The position numbers and the translations under genes were made by a program. Shown in pieces: positions 7,918 to 13,336 of a stretch of 13,336 nucleotides of DNA. Origin of the DNA: Desulfurococcales archaeon (GTDB taxonomy: Archaea > Thermoproteota > Thermoprotei_A > Sulfolobales > NBVN01); contig JAGGUC010000121.1 of assembly GCA_021158735.1 (NCBI GenBank), forward strand, positions 1 through 13,336. The letters are read 5' to 3'. The notes under the pieces are model-generated. The model made no database searches. It saw nothing but the letters and a program-made list of their open reading frames with translations, and was not told the DNA's origin. Each line of letters opens with the position of its first letter. Position 1 is the first letter of the stretch.

Positions 7918-9510
7918 TTAGAGTGAATAAATATTTTTTAATACTTTCCCTCCTAGGTCGTCAGTCAGTTCTCCATCCTCAATTTCTACCACACCATTTA
8001 CTATGACGTGCTTTATGCCTTCGGGAGTCCTTCTCGGGTTCTCGTAGGTTGCTCTGTCAATGACTGTCTTCGGGTCGAAGATGACTATGTCTGCCCAGAA
8101 CCCCTCCCTGATCAGTCCCCTGTCTTTCAGACCTAGCTTCTGGGCTGGGAGTGAGGTCATCTTTCTAACGGCTTCCTCAATGGTCAGTGCCTTCTTCTCC
8201 CTGACGTACCTCCCCAGTAGTCTCGGGAATGTTCCGTAGGCCCTCGGGTGAGGCTTCCCGACACCTATGTCGAGTCCGTCTGTCCCGACCATTACGTAGG
8301 GGTGGGTGACTGCCTTCTCGACGTCTTCTTCATTCATTAAGAAGACTATCATTCCGGCATCCGTACCGTCTTCTGCTAGAATATCGAATACGAGTTCGTA
8401 GGGGTCCTTACCGACCTCCTCGGATACCTTAGCTATGCTCTTTCCTGTGAACTCCGGGTGTGAGGGTGAGTAGGTGATCACTATGTTCTCCCACCCTGCC
8501 CTCCTGACGAAGTTCTCCCAGTCCTCCCGCTCCTCAATAAACTTCCTCATCTCCTCCCTGACTTCAGGGTTCCTGCACCTCTCCTTAAGCCTCTCCTCAC
8601 CACCCACGTGAGCCCAGGGCGGTAGCAGTGCAGCGAGGTACGTCGAACCTGCCGTGTACGGATATACGTCGGCAGTAACATCTACACCTTCTTCTCTGTC
8701 CTTCTCAATCATTCTCAGCACTTCAGCCATCCTGCCCCAGTTACGTCTTCCAGCAACCTTAAGGTGGGATATCTCGACCGGGACGCCCGCTTCTCTGCCG
8801 ATCCTTATAGCTTCAGCTACGGAATTCAGTACCGCGTCTGACTCATTCCTCATGTGCGTCGCGTAGTACCCGCCGTACCTGGCAACTACCTTAGAGAGCT
8901 CTACTAGCTCCTCAGTTCTCGAGTAGATCCCGGGCGGGTAGATCAGTCCGGTCGACATCCCGAAGGCACCCTCCTTCATTGACTGGGCTAGTAGTTTCTT
9001 CATCTCCTCTAGTTCAGCTGGAGTCGGGTCCCTGGCCTCCATACCCATGACAGCTATCCTCAGTGTGCCGTGCCCTACTAAGCCAGCGAAGTTCGTGCCT
9101 AAGGGATCGAGTTCCTCGAGCTTCCTCAGGAACTCCCCGTAGGTGCTCCAGTCAAAGCTCACCTCCCTGCCAAGGATGCCCGTATATGATTTCAGGATGT
9201 CTAGGGTCTCTCTGCGCACTGGTGCTGGACTTACGCCGCAGTTTCCGCAGACTACAGTAATGACTCCCTGAAAGATCTTCGGCTTATTTGCTATGTCTTT
9301 GAAGAATACCAGGTCGTCATGTGAGTGCATGTCTATGAAGCCGGGAGCGACTACCAGGCCGTCAGCCCTCAGAACCTTATCTCCTAAGCTCTCATCGATC
9401 CTGCCGATCTTGACGATCCTGCCGTCTTTCACCCCTACATCAGCCTTAAACCATGGGTTGCCAGCACCATCTACTATCCTGCCTTCCTTAATGATCAGGT
9501 CGAACCTAAT
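7918..9510 (-). CDS. N-acyl-D-amino-acid deacylase (D-aminoacylase, amidohydrolase superfamily)
   Basis: A zinc amidohydrolase that removes the N-acyl group from D-amino acids. With the start used here it is 530 residues. Landmarks are FDLIIKEGRIVDGAGNPWF at the N-terminus, GFIDMHSHDD with His62 and His64, the family cysteine in GNCGVSP (Cys91), THMRNESD and ISHLK with metal-binding histidines, GTDG with the catalytic Asp, and a C-terminal GFWADIVIFDP typical of the family. The first ATG/GTG/TTG in frame is GTG 9432, which would cut off the 26 conserved N-terminal residues. Upstream there is no standard start codon before an in-frame TGA, but ATT at 9508-9510 (before AGG TTC GAC) has a GGTGGTC ribosome binding site at 9515-9521. 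I infer an ATT start; a mutated or misread ATG is the alternative. Divergent from the CubicO-type peptidase. Confidence 0.9.
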   Translation of the reverse strand: MRFDLIIKEGRIVDGAGNPWFKADVGVKDGRIVKIGRIDESLGDKVLRADGLVVAPGFIDMHSHDDLVFFKDIANKPKIFQGVITVVCGNCGVSPAPVRRETLDILKSYTGILGREVSFDWSTYGEFLRKLEELDPLGTNFAGLVGHGTLRIAVMGMEARDPTPAELEEMKKLLAQSMKEGAFGMSTGLIYPPGIYSRTEELVELSKVVARYGGYYATHMRNESDAVLNSVAEAIRIGREAGVPVEISHLKVAGRRNWGRMAEVLRMIEKDREEGVDVTADVYPYTAGSTYLAALLPPWAHVGGEERLKERCRNPEVREEMRKFIEEREDWENFVRRAGWENIVITYSPSHPEFTGKSIAKVSEEVGKDPYELVFDILAEDGTDAGMIVFLMNEEDVEKAVTHPYVMVGTDGLDIGVGKPHPRAYGTFPRLLGRYVREKKALTIEEAVRKMTSLPAQKLGLKDRGLIREGFWADIVIFDPKTVIDRATYENPRRTPEGIKHVIVNGVVEIEDGELTDDLGGKVLKNIYSL

Positions 9511-9514
9511 GCTT

Positions 9515-9521
9515 GACCACC
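9515..9521 (-). promoter_or_regulatory. Ribosome binding site deciding the D-aminoacylase start
   Basis: The minus strand GGTGGTC closely resembles the archaeal GGTGATC consensus and ends four bases before ATT 9510-9508. No ATG, GTG or TTG in the right frame follows it at usable distance; the ATG and GTG overlapping it are out of frame and meet a TAG within a few codons. Confidence 0.5.
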
Positions 9522-9540
9522 ATATAGTTTGTGGGGAAGG

Positions 9541-9550
9541 ACTATTAACC
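9541..9550 (-). promoter_or_regulatory. Possible TATA box for the D-aminoacylase gene
   Basis: The minus strand GGTTAATAGT lies about 26 bases before position 9520, giving a leader of about ten bases to the proposed ATT start. It fits the position expected for a promoter, although the sequence match is only moderate. Confidence 0.4.
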
Positions 9551-9559
9551 GTTCACAGC

Positions 9560-9567
9560 TTTATTAT
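9560..9567 (+). promoter_or_regulatory. Possible TATA box for the CubicO-type peptidase gene
   Basis: TTTATTAT on the plus strand predicts a transcript start near 9589, about eleven bases before the TTG at 9600, with a GGGGG ribosome binding site at 9588-9592. Together with the opposite TATA-like site at 9541-9550 it makes a very compact divergent promoter pair. Confidence 0.45.
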
Positions 9568-9599
9568 CGGGTACGCATACCTTACTTGGGGGCAGAACT

Positions 9600-10982
9600 T
9601 TGGTCGGGCTCCGAGATTCTGATGTAGTAAGACTTGAGTCCTTCATTATTGACAAGATGTCTAAGTCGAGGACCCCTGGGCTCAGTATATCCCTCGTACG
9701 TAGAGGAGGTGAGGTGATCTACTCTAGGGGCTTCGGCTTCAGGGACATTTCATCGGGACTGCCCTCAACACCACACACGGTCTATGGCGTGGGGTCCGTG
9801 ACTAAGTCGTTTACGGCACTAGCTGTGATAATGCTTGCTGAGTCAGGCATGCTGGGGTTCGATGACCCTGTCGAGAAGTACGTTGACCTGAGGCTCAGAC
9901 CTAAGGGAGGTACTATAACTATCCATAACCTCCTGACACACACCACAGGCCTTCCAGCACTGGCCTATGGTGAAGCGTACCTGAGGGGTGTCTTAGGGCT
10001 GGATGGGGTCTGGCTTCCGCTGGCATCGCCTGAGGACATCGTAGCCTTCATGAGGGGGTCGGAGAGCTGGGCCGTCAGCAGGCCTGGTGAGAGATTCTTC
10101 TACCTTAATGAGGGATACGTACTGCTCGGCATCATAATATCGAAGATCTCCGGGATGAAGTACGTGGACTTCATTAAAGAGAGGATCCTGAAGCCTCTGG
10201 GTATGTCGAGGTCCTACTTCAGTAAGGAGGAGGTGGAGAGAGACCCTGACGTAGCTACGCCATACATCATAGATAGGGAAGGAAGGCAGGTGCCCAGTGC
10301 ATTCCCCTACGGGATAACCTCTGACGGTGGCCTACTGAGCAACGTGACGGACATGTCAAAGTATGTGAGTATGTACTTGGGGAGGGGGAGGTTAGGCGAT
10401 GCAGTGCTGGTATCAAGGGAAAGTATTGAGTTGATGGAGAAGCCCCACGTGAGACTACCCTATGAGGTTTTCGGCGGTGAGTCCTACGGGTACGGACTGT
10501 CAGTGTACCCGAACTTTCTGGGCAGGAAGCTCGTTGGTCACAGTGGCTCAGTACTTGTCCATACTGCCTACATGGGTTACCTGCCTGAGGAAGGTGTCGG
10601 GGTCATGGTACTGTCTAATGCTTCGGGGTACCCGCTATCCGTCATAGGTATGTACGCCCTAGCACTAGCTATTGGCGAGGACCCGATGAAGCTTCCCTTC
10701 ATCTTCAGGGATGAAGTACTGAGTAAGCTTGAGGGTACCTACGAAACATATAAATCTACCTACAGGGTCGAGGTTAAGCGCTCCGGGGACTTCCTGTTAG
10801 TCATTTATAGGGACAGATACGTAGAGTCCTCAGTACCTCTGGTTCCTGAGGAGTTGAGGGAGGACTACGCTAGGTTCTACACCTTAAGGAACGGTGTGAG
10901 AATGGATGTTGAGTTCTTTATTGAGGACGGTGAGGTAGTGCTGATTTACGAGAGATATAAGTTTGTTAAGAAAACACGCTAG
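9600..10982 (+). CDS. CubicO/class C beta-lactamase-type serine peptidase with C-terminal beta-rich domain
   Basis: A 460-residue serine hydrolase of the class C beta-lactamase/CubicO group. It shows SVTK at 66-69 (nucleophile Ser66, base Lys69), YLN at 168-170, and HSG at 314-316 in place of the KTG triad. The N-terminal PGLSISLVRRGGEVIYSRGF is typical of the family. Residues from about 365 to the end (LEGTYETYKSTYRV onwards) form a separate beta-rich, lipocalin-like domain, as in the archaeal CubicO peptidase Pab87, which acts on peptides with D-amino acids. No signal peptide is visible, so it should be cytoplasmic. The start is TTG 9600; no ATG upstream is in frame, and the ATG at 9657 would remove part of the conserved N-terminal helix. 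Divergence from a D-aminoacylase supports a role on D-peptides, which is inferred. Confidence 0.9.
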   Translation: MVGLRDSDVVRLESFIIDKMSKSRTPGLSISLVRRGGEVIYSRGFGFRDISSGLPSTPHTVYGVGSVTKSFTALAVIMLAESGMLGFDDPVEKYVDLRLRPKGGTITIHNLLTHTTGLPALAYGEAYLRGVLGLDGVWLPLASPEDIVAFMRGSESWAVSRPGERFFYLNEGYVLLGIIISKISGMKYVDFIKERILKPLGMSRSYFSKEEVERDPDVATPYIIDREGRQVPSAFPYGITSDGGLLSNVTDMSKYVSMYLGRGRLGDAVLVSRESIELMEKPHVRLPYEVFGGESYGYGLSVYPNFLGRKLVGHSGSVLVHTAYMGYLPEEGVGVMVLSNASGYPLSVIGMYALALAIGEDPMKLPFIFRDEVLSKLEGTYETYKSTYRVEVKRSGDFLLVIYRDRYVESSVPLVPEELREDYARFYTLRNGVRMDVEFFIEDGEVVLIYERYKFVKKTR

Positions 10983-10993
10983 TCTTTTTAACC

Positions 10994-11512
10994 TTAAATA
11001 TGTGTCGTTGCTGTACCGCCCCTACCCTTCCTGAAGGCTTCGGGAAACTCCTCATTGAACGTGGAAATTATTGCTAGGAACGAGTTAATGAGCCTGGCTA
11101 TAGTGCCCATGACGATGGGCTTTCCCTTATCCTCGATCTCACTGATGTAGAGAGGCTTAGCAACTGTTATGGCTTGTAGGTCCACCGGATTAGGCTGTAG
11201 TGCTGTGGCGCAGTCGTTGCAGACGCAGGTGATGGTGCGTAAGAGCTTAGATGAAAATCTTATCTTTTCGTTCACCTCCAGCTTACCTAGGGCTGACCTA
11301 TGCTCGGGAGCTACCGACACTCCAAGTAAGAAAACAACTTTGTCACCTCCATGGGTAGGTTGAAACACCTTAATGTTAACCTTCAGCGGCGGGGGAGTAT
11401 AAGTGTCTAGGCCCCACACAACCTTGAGTTGCGGGGGTCCAGAGAGCTTCTTGACCTCGAAGCCCTCATCAATAAACCACTTAGTCAGCCTCCCCACTAA
11501 GTCACTACTCAA
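10994..11512 (-). CDS. Uncharacterised conserved archaeal protein (possibly DUF2299-like)
   Basis: A 172-residue soluble protein with mixed strand and helix character and no membrane segment. The N-terminal half contains WFIDEGFEV and a beta-like stretch VNIKVFQPTHGGDKVVFLLGV; the middle has VAPEHRSALGKL and a CVCNDC cluster around residues 96-101 that could bind a metal. The C-terminus is a helix rich in hydrophobic residues (TIARLINSFLAIISTF). The overall pattern reminds me of the crenarchaeal DUF2299 group, but I am not certain. It converges on the CubicO-type gene with only 11 bases between stops. The start is TTG 11512, with GGAGGG about nine bases upstream at 11521-11526. No function can be assigned. 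Confidence 0.7.
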   Translation of the reverse strand: MSSDLVGRLTKWFIDEGFEVKKLSGPPQLKVVWGLDTYTPPPLKVNIKVFQPTHGGDKVVFLLGVSVAPEHRSALGKLEVNEKIRFSSKLLRTITCVCNDCATALQPNPVDLQAITVAKPLYISEIEDKGKPIVMGTIARLINSFLAIISTFNEEFPEAFRKGRGGTATTHI

Positions 11513-11540
11513 GACCTGCTACCCTCCTTATACTGTACTC

Positions 11541-11550
11541 TCATAAAGAA
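11541..11550 (-). promoter_or_regulatory. Weak TATA-like element for the uncharacterised gene
   Basis: The minus strand TTCTTTATGA lies about 33 bases before the TTG start and would put the transcript start near 11519. The match to the archaeal TATA box is weak. Confidence 0.25.
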
Positions 11551-11571
11551 ATACTTTGCTGGTGGGGAGGG

Positions 11572-11576
11572 AAAAA
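11572..11576 (-). terminator. T-run after the subtilisin-like gene
   Basis: On the minus strand a CTCTTTTTCCC pyrimidine tract begins about 22 bases after the protease stop codon. Archaeal termination often needs only a T-run, so this may be the terminator; no hairpin is obvious. Confidence 0.3.
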
Positions 11577-12296
11577 GAGTTTTGGGTTTCCACCACTTCA
11601 TTTCTTCACGTGGAGCCTCAGCCACATGAACTTAGAGGTCTTCTCAGCCAGTTTTGCAGCACCGTATGCGTCAACCAGACCATACCCGAAGTACTTGTCA
11701 TACCCAGGCTCGCCCAGGTCCGTAGCTGTCGCCTTAATTATGTACTCGACCATGAAGGGCCTCAGCTTCGGATTGATGCTCAGGATTAGTGCTGCAGTAC
11801 CTGATACGTGCGGGCATGCAGCACTTGTCCCAGACATCCACGCATAGTAGTACCCTGGCAGGACTACGGACTCAGGGCTCCAGCAGTTCAAGCATAGGTG
11901 GTACCACCAGCCCTCCTCAGGGTACCCGTACCAGTAGCCTCCAGGTGCCGCGACATCGATTACGCCGAAGCCGTAGTTGCTGTATGGTGCTAGCTCATAG
12001 ATGTCCGTTATTGATGATACAGCAATAACTCCCGGCAGCATTGCAGGCACTAGTACTACGCTGTAGTTGAGTAGGGTCTCAGTCAGGTCCAGAGCCTCAT
12101 TACCTGCTGCCGCAACAAGTACGCAGCCCCTTGCCCTAGCGTAGAGTACTGCCTTAAGTAAGGCGAGATATATTGCTCTGTCATTGGGGTCTGTGAGGTT
12201 CAGGTACCCTCCCAAAGACATGGAAATGACGTCTATCCTCTTGTCCGCGCAGTACAATATGGCTTCAAGGATCCAGCCCCAGTACCGTTTCCTCGG

Positions 12297-12336
12297 ACCG
12301 TATTACTCTATGCGTTTTGTTTCGTTGTGGTACGGT
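12297..12336. repeat. Inverted repeat near the right end of the inserted element
   Basis: ACCGTA at 12297-12302 and TACGGT at 12331-12336 are complementary and enclose 28 bases, ending twelve bases from the presumed right border. It could close a stem of the scaffold RNA or be a recombinase site; six base pairs could also arise by chance. Confidence 0.35.
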
Positions 12337-12433
12337 TTTCATTGGTTCCACCTCGCCTCCAAGGCTCATCCCATAGGGTCGTGGGTGGTGGCCGAGCCCA
12401 ACAGCATGAGGCTCCCATCACCCACACACCCAT
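12308..12433 (-). pseudogene. Possible remnant of a tnpB 3' end (41-codon tail)
   Basis: An open frame from ATG 12433 to TAG 12308 encodes a Trp-, Pro- and Arg-rich peptide containing WARPPPTTLWDEPW and RRGGTNENR. It resembles the low-complexity C-terminal tails of crenarchaeal TnpB proteins, where the coding sequence overlaps the guide-RNA scaffold. All catalytic parts of TnpB are absent and an in-frame TGA lies just upstream. It could also be a chance frame enforced by RNA structure. Confidence 0.4.
12381..12425. repeat. Strong hairpin inside the inserted element
   Basis: GTGGGTGGTGG at 12381-12391 pairs with CCATCACCCAC at 12415-12425 (one G-U pair on plus RNA, one C-A mismatch on minus RNA). 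After a two-base bulge, GAGCC at 12394-12398 pairs with GGCTC at 12410-12414 around an 11-base loop. It is the strongest local hairpin I noticed. Confidence 0.75.
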
Positions 12434-12459
12434 GAAAATAATGAAACATCACATTACAA

Positions 12460-12479
12460 GTGTTTTAAGCTCGAAACAC
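12460..12479. repeat. Small stem-loop in the left half of the inserted element
   Basis: GTGTTT and AAACAC form a six-base-pair stem around an eight-base loop, about 42 bases from the presumed left tip. A second copy of GTGTTTT lies on the minus strand near 12498-12504. Such structures occur near the ends of IS200/IS605-type elements, but the distance from the tip is larger than usual. Confidence 0.45.
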
Positions 12480-13284
12480 AATGATACAAAATTATTCAAA
12501 ACACTAGTTTAATGTTTTCTGCCCCCACCCCTCATTCGTCAGTACTTTGACATTAACGATCTTCATGTTGGGTGCTATACCAACAACACCTACTCCATTT
12601 AGGGTTGCAGCAACGCAGCCAGCACACCAGGTCCCGTGCCCGTAGTAGTCTATAGGTGATGTGTCGTTAATACCCTCAATAGGTGACTCGTTAACGAATG
12701 AGGTGCTCAGCTCGAAGTCGTAGTTCGGCGCTATATCGGGGTGATACCAGCACACGCTTGAGTCAACTATAGCTACCTTAATACTGGGTCCCCTGTACTT
12801 ATTGACCAAGCCTTCTCGGGTGAGGCATTAATGAACATCATGTCCCACTGGTACGGGTAGTACGGGTCAGCAGTAATGTTCTCGCCTGCAGGCCTCAGCT
12901 GGAGCTTAGTGGGCGGTGGCAGAAACTGCATCTTGTAGTCCTTAGCTACCACCACACCCTTAACTTCCTTCAGTAGTTCCTCTACTACCTTACTACCTGA
13001 AGCAATTAGTATTCCTGTCCCAGAATGCACCTCCTTGATCTTGCCGAACTTATTCACAATACCCATTACCTTAGGCAGGGCTAGTGTGTTATTAAGGACT
13101 ATGATGTACCTGTGCTCCCCACCAGCCAAGCATACGCTACTCTGAAGCTGGTGGGTGAGGCAGCTAGTGTCATGGTGGCCGGGAGGATCAGTGCAACAGT
13201 GATCAGCACAGCTAGTAGCACGTATGAGTACCTGCGTTGGGTACGCATTGCGAGTAACACCTTAAGAATTAATTGTAGCACTAG

Positions 13285-13291
13285 TATAAAA
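13285..13291 (-). promoter_or_regulatory. TATA box of the subtilisin-like gene
   Basis: The minus strand TTTTATA predicts transcription from about 13262, right at the AAGGTG ribosome binding site (13258-13263) in front of ATG 13248. Promoter, ribosome binding site and signal peptide are thus intact although the gene body is broken. Nothing else was seen from 13292 to the window end. Confidence 0.5.
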
Positions 13292-13336
13292 GTTCTGTAG
13301 TTCTTCTGTTACAGCGTAATATTTAACTTAATGCCT

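Larger units (their letters stand above)
12285..12430 (-). ncRNA. Candidate omega-RNA-like scaffold relic in the inserted element
   Basis: In tnpB transposons the guide RNA (omega RNA) is made from the sense strand, covers the 3' end of tnpB plus the right end, and uses the flanking DNA as its guide. This stretch has that arrangement: an imperfect 11-bp stem capped by a 5-bp stem, then smaller pairings, ending at the element border. The guide would be the protease sequence starting at 12284. Expression and any TnpB partner are unknown. Confidence 0.35.
12285..12521 (-). mobile_element. 237-bp non-autonomous element (MITE-like), probably derived from a tnpB-bearing IS607/IS605-type transposon
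   Basis: Removing these bases joins the codons for GWG and YWGW and restores the protease frame; from there to the MSLGG motif the residue count equals that in subtilisin BPN'. Both borders show GG (12522-12523 and 12285-12286 on the minus strand), so the ends are uncertain by two bases. IS607-family elements are known to insert at GG without longer target duplications. Inside are a small stem-loop (12460-12479), a strong hairpin (12381-12425), a short frame resembling a TnpB tail (12308-12433), and an inverted repeat near the right end (12297-12336). There is no room for a transposase, so it would need one supplied elsewhere. The family assignment rests on pattern recognition, not on a database match. 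Confidence 0.6.
11598..13248 (-). pseudogene. Secreted subtilisin-like (S8) protease, disrupted by two frameshifts and an insertion
   Basis: Joined across its breaks this encodes about 471 residues: a signal peptide (MRTQRRYSYVLLAVLITVA through TLAA), an I9-type propeptide (YIIVLNNTLALPKV to KDYKMQF), and an S8 domain. Catalytic residues survive: Asp in VAIVDSS (12762-12764), His in GHGTWCAG (12636-12638), oxyanion Asn in AAGNE (12099-12101) and Ser in GTSAACPH (11823-11825). The signal-peptide frame must shift by -1 near 13115-13150 to reach the propeptide frame. A second -1 shift is needed near 12785, where GACCCAGTATT would read DPSI with one extra A. A 237-bp insertion at 12285-12521 then splits the domain between Asp/His and Asn/Ser. 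The start is ATG 13248, with AAGGTG at 13258-13263 and a TATA box at 13285-13291. Sequencing error could explain the frameshifts but not the insertion. Confidence 0.88.

Noticed and set aside
12381..12430. A plus-strand H/ACA guide RNA (hairpin followed by ACA)
   Set aside because: The hairpin has no pseudouridylation pocket or clear kink-turn, and the ACA directly abuts the stem within a CACA repeat. The transposon explanation fits more of the evidence.
12431..12455. A C/D box small RNA in the insert (GTGATGT resembles a C box)
   Set aside because: No matching D box or internal C'/D' pair at normal spacing.
12285..12521. The protease insert as an archaeal mRNA intron
   Set aside because: Protein-coding introns in crenarchaea need a bulge-helix-bulge at the exon borders, and I could not form one at these junctions. 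The gene also has frameshifts that splicing would not repair.
12504..13281. Three separate small genes in the protease region
   Set aside because: They are consecutive pieces of one S8 protease (signal peptide, propeptide, Asp/His half) in shifted frames, continued by the Asn/Ser half at 11598-12284.

Overview
The window looks like chromosomal DNA from a (hyper)thermophilic crenarchaeon (Thermoproteota). Genes have short leaders or none, many GTG and TTG starts, archaeal TATA boxes about 26 bases before the presumed transcript starts, and GGTG-type ribosome binding sites. The transporter's binding protein has the archaeal style of N-terminal membrane anchor followed by a Thr/Pro linker. No rRNA, tRNA or CRISPR array was seen. 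The lineage is inferred from style, not from a marker gene.

Layout. 1-139: C-terminal end of an unidentified rightward gene. 136-1224: a HisC-like PLP aminotransferase, leftward. 1278-7781: a tightly packed leftward operon for a dipeptide/oligopeptide ABC transporter (binding protein, two permeases, two ATPases), ending in a class A beta-lactamase-like serine hydrolase whose start overlaps the last ATPase gene. 7782-7917: AT-rich promoter region. 7918-9510: an N-acyl-D-amino-acid deacylase, leftward, whose conserved N-terminus reaches upstream of any ATG, GTG or TTG, so an ATT start is likely. 9511-9599: compact divergent promoter region. 9600-10982: a CubicO/class C-type serine peptidase with a C-terminal beta-rich domain, rightward. 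10994-11512: an uncharacterised conserved protein, leftward. 11598-13248: a secreted subtilisin-like protease, leftward, broken by two one-base frameshifts and a 237-bp insertion.

Taken together, peptide import, two penicillin-binding-fold hydrolases and a D-aminoacylase suggest uptake and breakdown of peptides containing D-amino acids, perhaps bacterial cell-wall fragments. That pathway is inferred from gene families and neighbourhood.

The most unusual feature is the 237-bp insertion (12285-12521). Removing it restores the protease in frame with exactly the spacing of subtilisin BPN'. It has a GG dinucleotide at both borders, a strong hairpin, and a short reading frame resembling the C-terminal tail of crenarchaeal TnpB. 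It is best explained as a tiny non-autonomous IS607- or IS605-like element that may keep an omega-RNA-like scaffold.
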